Translations under genes and position numbers: made by a program | NCBI GenBank assembly: GCA_040261275.1 | Contig: JBDQOI010000055.1 | Location: forward strand, 1-10,943 | From: UBA8752 sp040261275 | GTDB taxonomy: Bacteria; Bacteroidota; Bacteroidia; Flavobacteriales_D; Sanyastnellaceae | Reading direction: 5' to 3' | DNA length: 10,943 bases | Shown: positions 1 to 6,102 of the stretch, in pieces | Layout of the letters: the number at the start of each line of letters is the position of its first letter | Position numbering within the stretch: position 1 is the stretch's first letter | The notes under the pieces: model-generated | What the model saw: only the letters and a program-made list of their open reading frames with translations | Told to the model about the DNA's origin: nothing | The model's database searches: none

Positions 1-1413
1 GTCCATCACCACACTTTCTGTGAAATCGGCATTAAGACATTGAAACAATTCAAAAGACGGGTTACCCAGTCCGTCACCATCAGAATCAACACAGACCATG
101 ACGGGATAGGTGCAAACTGAATCTGCCGTGAGGTAAATCGAAGGATCATAATTGCACGCCTCAGGGTCCGGACAGCCATATACCGGCGCGCATTCTGCAC
201 CGAAATTCTGAAGGAAGAGAACCAAATCGGCCACCCCGGCCAACCCATCACCATTCAAATCACCCGTGCAATCCACAAAAATGCAGGAACCGTCACCGAA
301 ATCGGCTTCAGGATTGTAATTGATCGCGCCCAGCTCGGTGCAACCCGCCATAATGCAGGAGCCGTCGTCTTGGTTTGCAAAGGGATTGAAATTGAGGGCT
401 TCCAATGATGTGCAACCGGTCAGGATGCAACTCCCATTGTCCAACGTAGCCAATGAATCGTAATTCAATGCCTGTTCGAATGTGCATCCCCAATCAAGGG
501 GACAGTTGCCGTCATTATTCACTGCGAAAAGCTCCTGTTTCCTGCAGGTGTTGGATGACCAGGCAACCGTGGTTGCCGTGTCGAACCACTCGTAGGTATA
601 GGCCCCGTCGATCAGGTTATCGAAATCGCCGCTACCGTATTGTTCGCCAACAACATCTCCGTTCCAATCATAGATTCTATACCGCACACTCTCAGGCAAA
701 TTGTCTGAGACGGAGGTAATGGCGTTATTCCAAACGAGTAACTCAGCTTCGTGAACCGGGGAACATAAATCAGGTACGGTCACTTCCCCATCAGTACAGG
801 AAACAACCACCGGTGCTCCAGATGTCTCCTGTATGGCGACGCAAACATGGAATGAGAAATTTTCACAGGTCGTGATCTGACCAATCAACACACGATTGCC
901 AGACACTTCATCATGAATGGGGTCCGTTGGCAAAACAACAATCGCACCCTGTGTAACCTCATCAGAGCACATGTTGAACCCGCTATCGAATGTTCCCGGC
1001 GTTCTGAACAATGTCGACCCGGAGACTTGACGATCGTAATGCGATGTCCACCAAGAGTCAAATGCCAGTTCCGGATCCAACGAAATAAACGGTGCAAATA
1101 TCTCACCGCCAACGTCATATCCCTCAGGGACGATGTCTGAGCTGTACTCGTAGCAACCACACGAAGCGTTATATCCGAAGCCAACAATGGACGGTGTCAC
1201 CATGTCATCCGCTACTGGTCCAAACAGGATATGGCCCTCGGAAATGACAGCATACAGCCGATATCTGCGGAAGCCAGACGGAACAGTTCCGAAATCCTCA
1301 TACAGCACGCTGTCCATGACCACCTCGACTTCTAAGTCTATGGGCAACTGGGCCCGGGCGGAAAAAGGAACATAAGTGGCCGCTATGGCCAAAAGAAGGC
1401 AAGTGAATCGCAT
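1..1413 (-). CDS. Secreted multidomain cysteine-repeat/dockerin-like protein (C-terminus off window)
   Basis: One open frame of 471 codons runs from ATG at 1413 to the window edge without a stop, so the gene is truncated by the window. Residues 1-22 form a signal peptide (MRFTCLLLAIAATYVPFSARAQ). Residues about 23-300 are an all-beta-looking, Cys-containing region that I do not recognise. Three repeats of the GCT..A.N[YF][DN]..A..D[DN]GSC type follow (residues 309-329, 333-353, 357-377). Next comes a dockerin-like Ca-binding unit (DLNGDGLAGVADLVLFLQNFG, about 384-404), then a degenerate fourth Cys repeat (GCPDPEACNYDP) and a DSDGDGLG stretch. This layout is typical of long extracellular adhesin-like proteins of Flavobacteriales, often exported by the type IX system. 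The sorting domain, if present, would lie beyond the edge. The ATG is chosen because the signal peptide follows it at once. No Shine-Dalgarno sequence is visible. The ligand and role are unknown. Confidence 0.85.
   Translation of the reverse strand, partial: MRFTCLLLAIAATYVPFSARAQLPIDLEVEVVMDSVLYEDFGTVPSGFRRYRLYAVISEGHILFGPVADDMVTPSIVGFGYNASCGCYEYSSDIVPEGYDVGGEIFAPFISLDPELAFDSWWTSHYDRQVSGSTLFRTPGTFDSGFNMCSDEVTQGAIVVLPTDPIHDEVSGNRVLIGQITTCENFSFHVCVAIQETSGAPVVVSCTDGEVTVPDLCSPVHEAELLVWNNAITSVSDNLPESVRYRIYDWNGDVVGEQYGSGDFDNLIDGAYTYEWFDTATTVAWSSNTCRKQELFAVNNDGNCPLDWGCTFEQALNYDSLATLDNGSCILTGCTSLEALNFNPFANQDDGSCIMAGCTELGAINYNPEADFGDGSCIFVDCTGDLNGDGLAGVADLVLFLQNFGAECAPVYGCPDPEACNYDPSIYLTADSVCTYPVMVCVDSDGDGLGNPSFELFQCLNADFTESVVMD
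283..489 (-). repeat. Three tandem Cys-repeat units in the secreted protein
   Basis: Three 21-residue units (positions 427-489, 355-417 and 283-345) each begin GCT and end D[DN]GSC or GDGSC, with a central A.NY or A.NF. They are separated by three residues (ILT, IMA). The DNA copies have diverged, so this is a protein-level repeat and not a recent duplication. The same module occurs twice in the lipoprotein encoded at 2718-3605. The paired cysteines and acidic residues suggest a small disulfide- or calcium-stabilised spacer. Confidence 0.8.
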
Positions 1414-1544
1414 GGTCTTAATGATGCCTGAGTTGGGCAACACCACAAGGTAGTGTGATTCACGATTTCATGAACCTGCGAACCGCAGCACCATGACTGG
1501 CAGGCATTTTTAAATCCGTTGGCAACAGCCGGCGGCAATAAGAC

Positions 1545-1581
1545 GGAATCGGTTCGTGTTGTCTAGGCATGAACCGATTCC
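1545..1581 (+). promoter_or_regulatory. Hairpin enclosing the DUF1287 start codon
   Basis: GGAATCGGTTC (1545-1555) is the exact reverse complement of GAACCGATTCC (1571-1581). Going inward, the RNA can also pair G1556-U1570, U1557-A1569, G1558-C1568, U1559-G1567 and U1560-G1566, leaving a five-base loop GUCUA (1561-1565). The whole would be a 16-bp stem with three G-U pairs. The ATG at 1569-1571 and codons 2-4 lie in the 3' arm, so folding would hide the start codon. It could be a translational control element, a DNA operator or a chance palindrome. The pairing is seen directly; any function is inferred. Confidence 0.45.
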
Positions 1582-2210
1582 TATTACTGCCTGCCCTGCT
1601 CATCACCGGCGCCATCATTGCCGCCCTCACCCTCGATACAGATACCCGCCACGCGATCCAGGACCACTCTGGCGAGACGATCCGCTCCGTGGCCCGCATG
1701 GCCAACCAACCCAAGGTCATGCCCTCCTCAGAAGTCACGTGCGACTTCTGCCCCCAGCGCATCGCCAGCTGCGCGGCCGAGCTCAACAACTATGTCCGCT
1801 ACATCCCCGACTACGTCGACATCGCATTTCCCATGGGGGACGTTCCCGAGACGACGGGCGTCTGCACGGATGTGGTCATCCGCGCGCTTCGCTGCTCAGG
1901 ACTCGACCTTCAAGAAGAAGTCTACCGTCACAGAAAACGCAACAGCAAGCCCACCGACACCAACATCGACCACCGCCGCGTCCCCAACATCGGCGCGTAC
2001 CTTGCCGACCACCCCGACTGGAAGGTCATCCCCGTGGACCAGCCCGTCAAAGCCGGCGACATCGTCTGGTGGAAAGTCGGCAGCAAACGCTCCAACCATG
2101 TCGGAGTCGCCGTCACCGCCAACCGCGTCATGCACAACATCGGCCACGGCGTCTGGGCCGACGCCCGCCCCAACTCCTTCCCCCTGCACCGCATCTACCG
2201 CCTGCGGTGA
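1569..2210 (+). CDS. DUF1287 family protein (NlpC/P60-like fold, exported)
   Basis: This 213-aa protein matches the DUF1287 family (PF06940, the family of E. coli YijF). The family signatures are present in order: FPMGDVPETTGVCTDVVIRALR around C99, DTNIDHRRVPN at 130-140, GDIVWWKV at 163-170, NHVGV with H177, and HNIG with H189. C99 with H177 or H189 could form the catalytic set of an NlpC/P60-like cysteine peptidase or amidase, but the family's substrate is not established. Residues 1-20 are a hydrophobic signal or anchor segment, so the protein probably acts in the periplasm. This segment also fixes the start at 1569. The gene stands alone, divergent from the secreted-protein gene on its left. 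It is clearly richer in G+C than that gene, with C or G in most third codon positions, which may point to a foreign origin. An unusual hairpin covers the start codon. Confidence 0.85.
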   Translation: MNRFLLLPALLITGAIIAALTLDTDTRHAIQDHSGETIRSVARMANQPKVMPSSEVTCDFCPQRIASCAAELNNYVRYIPDYVDIAFPMGDVPETTGVCTDVVIRALRCSGLDLQEEVYRHRKRNSKPTDTNIDHRRVPNIGAYLADHPDWKVIPVDQPVKAGDIVWWKVGSKRSNHVGVAVTANRVMHNIGHGVWADARPNSFPLHRIYRLR

Positions 2211-2278
2211 ATCAATTTAGATTTGAGGATGAGTACGACAAGTTCCATCAAGAACTTTGACTAAATCGAGGGCGTACC

Positions 2279-2745
2279 ATGAACAATCTTCCACGCGATA
2301 AACAGCAACTCATCCGGTACATCCTTACCCGGGACTTGGACGCCCTTACTCAAGAAGTCGAGGCCACCTCCGACGACCTCTTGTGGAAGGGCGTTCCCGG
2401 CTTCCCCAACTCTCTGGGCACCCTGGCTTTCACCTCTGCGGCAACCTGCGGCACTTTATCGGACACGAAATTGGTGGGGACGGCTATGAAAGGGACCGCG
2501 ACGCTGAATTCTCGGGTAACCCCTTCCAAAAACGAAACTTTTGGCTGAAACCCAAACGGCCCAAAAGGTGGTCGACAACGTCCTGACCGGTTTGCCTCCA
2601 GCGCAGTTAAATGCCCAAGCCAAACCCTCCGCCGCATCCTCACGGCCGCATAAATCCTTCGCTTCCCATCGAGATCGACGCAAAAGGAAACGACGTTTCT
2701 GGCCTCTGGCCTTTAGTTCAATTTTGGACGCAACGCAGAGAGTAA
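2279..2745 (+). pseudogene. DinB-like (DUF1572-type) gene broken by frame changes
   Basis: The start, MNNLPRDKQQLIRYILTRDL, and the following ALTQEVEA and VPGFPNSLGTLAF read in one frame. The continuation HLCGNLRHFIGHEIGGDGYERDRDAEFSG is one base out of register from about 2430. From about 2528 the homologous text moves again (KTKLLAETQTAQKVVDNVLTGL, then PPAQLNA). A possible last piece, LPIEIDAKGNDV, reads in yet another frame up to TAA at 2743-2745. Joined together these give the usual order of a DinB/DUF1572-like four-helix protein, a family of putative metal-dependent thiol transferases. The two HL..NLRHF-type blocks are still recognisable, but the usual C-terminal H..YH.GQ.. block is not. 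The second shift falls at an A5 run, so sequencing error is possible for that one. Its 3' end overlaps the convergent lipoprotein gene by 28 bp. Confidence 0.7.
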
Positions 2746-3605
2746 CCACTGCCTGCGGTGCTCAACATGCGGCCAATGCCGGTGTCCCCCACCTGATTCC
2801 TGCGCGTAATGAAGATGTCGTCTTGAACATCGGACGTCCACCATACCCCCAAGTAATAGGGTTCAATAAACCCCGTTGGATCGCCTCGGTACCCCCCTGG
2901 CAAGGCCGAAAAGCCCACTGAATCTGTAGTATTAAGGTCGTTCTGCCAATGCGCAAACCCGCGGAGGTGGCCCGCAACGTTGGCCTCAACGCCCCGGTTT
3001 CCCACCTCTAAAAGTTCGCTTTCGGGCATCCCCATATGCACCTCAAGCTCACCCCAATCGGCATCCGTGGGCACATGCCATCCCGATGGACAAACCCCAC
3101 GCTCGTCGATGACCGCATGCCCGTTGTACAGGTAACCAAAGGATTCAAAGTAGGCATCTTGATCGTGCAAAACACAGTACCCCCCTGACGCTGTGCTGGA
3201 CCAGTCTTCCGACGCTTGAAGATTGGCGATCTCGTCCCCATTGCTGTAATGGGTGGACCTCAGATTCTCGGAGAACCAACATTGGCCACCAATCTGCACC
3301 ACGCCATAGTCATGGGCATCCCAAAGCACAGATTCGGTGCCCTCCTGACATCCATTGTAAGCGCAAGAACCATCGTCCTCGTTGGCCTCCGAATCGAAAT
3401 TCAATGCCCCTGAATCTGTACAACCCGGCACAACCTCGATGACTTCGTATTCACAACTTCCGTCATCTTCATTGGCCTCAGGATCGTAGTTAACTGCCGC
3501 ATAATCGGTGCAACCTAGGTACACACCACTGTCGGTGGTGTCGCAACCGGTGATCAAAAGAAGAAGGCCCAAAGCGGCCACGGGAAGTGCAATTGAATCC
3601 ATCAT
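2718..3605 (-). CDS. FISUMP-domain lipoprotein with two Cys repeats
   Basis: This is a 295-aa lipoprotein starting at the first of two adjacent ATGs (3605 or 3602). An upstream in-frame ATG at 3656 would put 17 polar residues before the signal peptide and is less likely. The signal segment SIALPVAALGLLLLITGC ends in a lipobox with the lipidated cysteine at residue 21. Two 23-residue GCTD...EANEDDGSC repeats follow. The rest is a FISUMP domain (PF09603, Fibrobacter succinogenes major paralogous domain), recognised by VVQIGGQCWFSENLR, CPSGWHVPTDADW, FSALPGGYR, WWTS and the terminal YSLRCVQN. It should be anchored in the outer membrane or exposed on the surface. The family has no established activity. 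The gene looks intact although it is surrounded by broken genes, and no operon partner is visible. Confidence 0.88.
   Translation of the reverse strand: MMDSIALPVAALGLLLLITGCDTTDSGVYLGCTDYAAVNYDPEANEDDGSCEYEVIEVVPGCTDSGALNFDSEANEDDGSCAYNGCQEGTESVLWDAHDYGVVQIGGQCWFSENLRSTHYSNGDEIANLQASEDWSSTASGGYCVLHDQDAYFESFGYLYNGHAVIDERGVCPSGWHVPTDADWGELEVHMGMPESELLEVGNRGVEANVAGHLRGFAHWQNDLNTTDSVGFSALPGGYRGDPTGFIEPYYLGVWWTSDVQDDIFITRRNQVGDTGIGRMLSTAGSGYSLRCVQN
3357..3515 (-). repeat. Two Cys-repeat units in the FISUMP lipoprotein
   Basis: Units of 69 bp (23 aa) lie at 3447-3515 and 3357-3425, separated by EVIEVVP. Both encode GCTD..A.N[YF]D.EANEDDGSC.Y. They agree with each other more closely than with the units at 283-489, which suggests duplication within this gene. 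Confidence 0.85.
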
Positions 3606-3632
3606 CAAATAACCAACTCTTCCCAAAATGAA

Positions 3633-3959
3633 GTGGTTGCATTGCAACCCCTGCATGGATTCCAGTCGACCAATGGCTTTGTAGCGAATGCTGACAACGA
3701 TGTGGACTTAGACAACAACGGTTTTGGATCTGCTTTTCTCGACATCATGTCGGGCATTGTGACGCTGATATCTGACGGTGAGCCGCTCAATGATGGTGAC
3801 CCATTCGATTGCTACTTCGACTGCGATGCAAGCGGAATCAACACCGTCGACTTTGGCTTTTTCAAGTCCAATGCTGCGCCGCCATGCCCGCCGGACTTGG
3901 ATAACAGTGGTGCAGTCAATGTCAGCGACATCCTCATTGTGTTGGGTGAATCAGCTTGA
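3633..3959 (+). pseudogene. Orphan C-terminal piece of an SdrD_B-like/dockerin-like secreted protein
   Basis: The open frame begins after a TGA at 3594-3596 and has only a GTG (3633) as possible start. There is no signal peptide. The translation opens in mid-domain with HGFQSTNGFVANADNDVDLDNNGFG and continues to TLISDGEPLNDGD and INTVDFGFF. That is the closing half of an SdrD_B-like Ig-type domain. PPCPPDLDNSGAVNVSDILIVLGESA follows, a single dockerin-like unit cut off where F-G-C would be expected. Such domains normally sit at the end of long secreted proteins, so this is probably a remnant whose 5' part was lost. The loss point lies at or inside the 5' end of the divergent lipoprotein gene. 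Expression as a short cytoplasmic peptide from GTG is possible but unlikely. Confidence 0.65.
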
Positions 3960-4053
3960 GCCGAGGCAAAGCCTGACCGCTGCTTCAGCGGGCAACCCCA
4001 TGAATCGCAGCACAGGGTGGGTAACACCATCGTTTTGCTCCTATGGTCGTTGC

Positions 4054-4767
4054 ATGTCATTTATTTAGTGGGTGTTGGTTGTCATTCTGTTTTTGCGCTT
4101 TAGAGCATTGCAAAAGCAAATGGAGTCCATTCAGAACCGCATGGACGTGCTGGTCAATGAACCCACCGAGTCGTTTGTCCATAAATGGACGGAGCCAATG
4201 GATTCTCCCAAAGAGGAACCTGCACCAGCCTCAGAACCGCCGCCAACTGAAGAACCCGCGATAGCGACAGAAACTCCGCCGGAACCTGAGCCTGTTTTTT
4301 CGACCGAGCAGCCGTCGGAGCAGGCCTCCCCATCCGTAAAGTCAGCAGGAGGCATCAAAGATTTGGAGGCCTTCATTGGAGAAAACCTATTGAGCAAAAT
4401 CGGCATCCTGATTTTTGTAATCGGGGTGGGTTTCCTCGTCAAACTGGGGATCGACACCAACGTCATCAAGGAGTGGATGCGCGTGGCCATCGGGGCAAGC
4501 GTTGGCCCAGGATTGATTGCAGTCGCTCACCAGCTGCGGACTTCCTACCGAACCTTCAGCGCTGTGCTGGTCGGTGGGGGCCATGCCATTTTATACTTCA
4601 CGGTCGCCCTGGCCTACGAACGCTACTTGTTCATCGGGCAAGAGGCTGCCATCGTTTGGATGAATGTGATGACCGCAATGGTCTTGCTCCAATGGTCCGA
4701 GCGCAGAACAGCGTGCCCTGTGGCGAATTTGAACTGGTCTCCCCTGCCCTCAGTGATGCGGATGTAG
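4054..4767 (+). pseudogene. DUF2339 membrane protein, amber codon at position 5 and truncated 3' end
   Basis: From ATG at 4054 the frame reads MSFI, then TAG (4066-4068), then WVLVVILFLRFRALQKQ. The stop therefore interrupts what looks like the normal N-terminal membrane segment. Restart at GTG 4072 would give 231 aa. Numbered from that GTG, residues 30-88 are a Pro/Glu-rich linker. From about 97 the DUF2339 core (PF10101) appears: DLEAFIGENLLSKIGILIFVIGVGFLVK, then FSAVLVGGGHAILYFT, then WMNVMTAMVLLQWSERR. Members of this family are usually several hundred residues longer, with many more membrane helices. Here similarity stops at about residue 212 and unrelated residues run to TAG at 4765-4767. 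At the break, the opposite strand carries an integrase piece. A shortened product of four or five helices might still be made, but the gene is most likely dead. Confidence 0.75.
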
Positions 4768-4886
4768 ATGGACGCTTCACCGTCGGAGGAAGAGCGGAGG
4801 AAGAAAGCGGTTTCCCGTGTTCGCGCAGAGAAATAAGTCAGGCGAATGAGACGGCGAAGGGGCTTGTAGACCGACCAGTTAGGCAC
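4683..4886 (-). pseudogene. Tyrosine recombinase (integrase) N-terminal fragment, arm-binding domain
   Basis: On the minus strand the translation includes RETAFFLRSSSDGEASIYIR, then ITEGRGDQFKFATGHAVL, then RSDHWSK. This matches the usual start of Bacteroidota phage-type integrases: a beta-strand, G.a.IYiRI, a short turn, F..aTG, and W.[SN]K (the Arm-DNA-binding domain). No ATG is present at the expected start; a CTG stands at 4839-4841 before TYFSARTRE, and a GTG lies at 4886. After the W-S-K the reading frame enters the reverse complement of the DUF2339 gene, so the SAM-like and catalytic domains are missing. This is the broken end of a former mobile element or integrase gene. The family call rests on pattern recognition over about 50 residues. 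Confidence 0.45.
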
Positions 4887-4943
4887 GGTCTTGCCTGCCC
4901 CATCATGGCATATTCAATCGAATGACACGCCTCTTGAGAGACT

Positions 4944-5087
4944 TTAATCGGCGGTGTCTCCGCTCCGTTCTCCTACTGACGCACCATTTCTTCCTGGACT
5001 CTTTGAGCCATTGTAGATGTTCCAAATGGTAAAAAACATGTACAAGGAGAAGATCACTCCACCGACTAAAAAGAAGGTCAAGCTCAT
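4944..5087 (-). CDS. 47-aa single-pass membrane microprotein
   Basis: MSLTFFLVGGVIFSLYMFFT followed by IWNIYNG is one clear membrane helix (about residues 3-24). The tail of about 20 residues is polar (SKSPGRNGASVGERSGDTAD). TAA is at 4944-4946. The ATG overlaps the stop of the gene upstream in an ATGA arrangement (5084-5087), which indicates translational coupling and supports both as real genes. I do not recognise a family. Positive charges just after the helix suggest an outside-N, inside-C orientation. A partner or regulatory role within a membrane complex is possible, but nothing in the sequence proves it. Confidence 0.6.
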   Translation of the reverse strand: MSLTFFLVGGVIFSLYMFFTIWNIYNGSKSPGRNGASVGERSGDTAD

Positions 5088-5254
5088 GTCGTGCGCCTTT
5101 GTCGGATTGCAATAGAAAAGAGGAGAATCGTCCCTGCCCAATGTGCTGAATACAGGGCCTCGTCGGTGCGCCCCAGCATGCCCAGTCCAACCGAATAGAG
5201 GAGACAGAGAAAAGCCAAGATTACAGGGTACCAGCTTAAGATGAAATCTTTCAT
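5084..5254 (-). CDS. 56-aa membrane microprotein, coupled to the downstream 47-aa gene
   Basis: The reading frame from ATG at 5254 gives 56 residues: MKDFILSWYPVILAFLCLLY, a second part SVGLGMLGRTDEALYSAHWA, and the end GTILLFSIAIRQRRTT. Residues about 8-27 make one membrane helix and about 38-50 a shorter second hydrophobic segment. A basic RQRR tail probably lies in the cytoplasm. Upstream, the minus strand is AT-rich (ATTTAAATAAAAT directly before the ATG), as expected for a Bacteroidota leader. The ATGA overlap with the next gene points to a two-gene unit. No family is recognised. The arrangement of two small hydrophobic proteins is compatible with a membrane complex or a toxin-like pair, but no specific motif supports either. 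Confidence 0.6.
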   Translation of the reverse strand: MKDFILSWYPVILAFLCLLYSVGLGMLGRTDEALYSAHWAGTILLFSIAIRQRRTT

Positions 5255-5419
5255 ATTTTATTTAAATCGTGTTGAGTCTACCTCCTGTTGTCTCAGTTTC
5301 CCTGCCACGAATCACGAAAACGAATCACCATCTTGGTTCGAAGCCGACGACAGATTCTACAATGTAGCCTTTAATCGTTGCGCTGCTTCTATGTAATCCT
5401 CCATCCTGACGGGCCCAGG
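5255..5419. other. Spacer between nitroreductase and microprotein genes
   Basis: This is a 165-bp stretch with no convincing gene. On the minus strand an ATG at 5404 opens a 15-codon frame (MEDYIEAAQRLKATL, stop at 5357-5359) which could be the start of a lost gene but is too short to assign. A 9-bp direct repeat ACGAATCAC occurs at 5307-5315 and 5320-5328. The left end is AT-rich and probably contains the promoter or leader of the two microprotein genes. No clear terminator is visible. Confidence 0.4.
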
Positions 5420-6067
5420 TTAATATTCGGTCAGGTGGTCGGCGAGCGGGAAGCGGAGGCGCGGGCCGTAGAGGCCTTCTGGGATGCCTTGGCCCACCGA
5501 GACGGCCATGGTGACGATGGCTTCCTGTGGGAGGTCGAAAAGGGTGCGGACCTTGTCGGGGTCGAGGCCCTCCATGGGGCAGCTGTCGAAGCCGGCTGCC
5601 TTGATGGCGAGCATGAATTGGGCGGCGGCCAGGGCCACACTTTTGTCGACCCAAGCGTTGCGGTCTCCGCCTGACATCGAGGCTACGTTTTTTGCGACCT
5701 GGTCGCGGTAATAACCCGCGGTTCCGCCGTTGCCCTCGGCTTCGAAGTGGGCGACCATGGCGGCCGCGCGTTCGGGCAGCAGATCCGGGCGGCCGATGAA
5801 GAAAATGAGGTCAGACGACGTTGCGGCGGCGGGCTGAGAAAGACAGGCCTCCACCGCAGCCCCGCGGTGGGCGGAAGAACGGCGGACCCAATGGAATTCC
5901 CACGGCTGCAGGTTATTGGAGCTCGGTGCCAGATGGGCTGATCGCAGGGCCGATTTCACGAACTCTTGAGGGACAGTGGTATCGTCGTAGCGGCGCACGC
6001 TTCGGCGGGCTGAGGCCAATGCCTCGAAATCGCCGCCTGACCATGGAGAATTCGTGGGTTCCGTCAT
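5420..6067 (-). CDS. Nitroreductase family flavoprotein
   Basis: This is a 215-aa nitroreductase-like NAD(P)H:FMN oxidoreductase. The N-terminal FMN phosphate-binding motif ARRSVRRYDD is followed by LAPSSNNLQPWEFHWV, the classic APS..N.QPW block. Further on come DKSVALAAAQFMLAIKAAGF and DSCPMEGLDPDKV, the helix and G(F)DSCPMEG flavin-contact region. VTMAVSVGQG lies near the C-terminus. The length is normal for the family. Members reduce nitro compounds, quinones or flavins as cytoplasmic homodimers; the physiological substrate here is not known. I chose ATG at 6067 (MTEPTNSPWSG). The upstream ATG at 6109 would overlap the divergent acyltransferase start and adds a Cys-rich stretch of unlikely use. 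Only 35 bp separate it from the acyltransferase gene, so any shared promoter region must be compact or overlap the coding ends. Confidence 0.88.
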   Translation of the reverse strand: MTEPTNSPWSGGDFEALASARRSVRRYDDTTVPQEFVKSALRSAHLAPSSNNLQPWEFHWVRRSSAHRGAAVEACLSQPAAATSSDLIFFIGRPDLLPERAAAMVAHFEAEGNGGTAGYYRDQVAKNVASMSGGDRNAWVDKSVALAAAQFMLAIKAAGFDSCPMEGLDPDKVRTLFDLPQEAIVTMAVSVGQGIPEGLYGPRLRFPLADHLTEY

Positions 6068-6102
6068 GCATGGAGTACATTTCGTGATTCGCTCTTGTTC
6101 GC

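Noticed and set aside
1440..1470. Bacteroidota-type -7 element (TAnnTTTG) upstream of the leftmost gene, TACCTTGT on the minus strand
   Set aside because: The match is imperfect and no TTG-type -33 element lies at the right distance.
1556..2260. 234-codon plus-strand frame overlapping the DUF1287 gene
   Set aside because: Its product is a Pro/Arg/His-rich low-complexity shadow of a GC-rich gene; the DUF1287 frame explains the stretch.
2687..2699. Short palindrome GAAACGACGTTTC followed on the minus strand by CTTTT, possible terminator for the lipoprotein gene
   Set aside because: The stem is weak and lies in the coding remnant of the DinB-like gene; not convincing without transcript data.
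3635..3649. Perfect 7-bp palindrome GGTTGCATTGCAACC 30 bp upstream of the lipoprotein start, operator-like
   Set aside because: A 7-bp inverted repeat is expected about once by chance in a window this long, and it lies within a gene remnant.
3977..3991. GC-rich hairpin CCGCTG-CTT-CAGCGG just after the SdrD_B/dockerin remnant, possible terminator
   Set aside because: The stem is only 6 bp and no T-tract follows on either strand.
5357..5404. Minus-strand 15-codon start MEDYIEAAQRLKATL as a fragment of an enzyme gene
   Set aside because: It is too short for any family assignment, and frame continuation after the stop is speculative.
5420..5711. Long open frames on the plus strand opposite the nitroreductase gene
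   Set aside because: They mirror the codon bias of the real minus-strand gene and show no recognisable domains.
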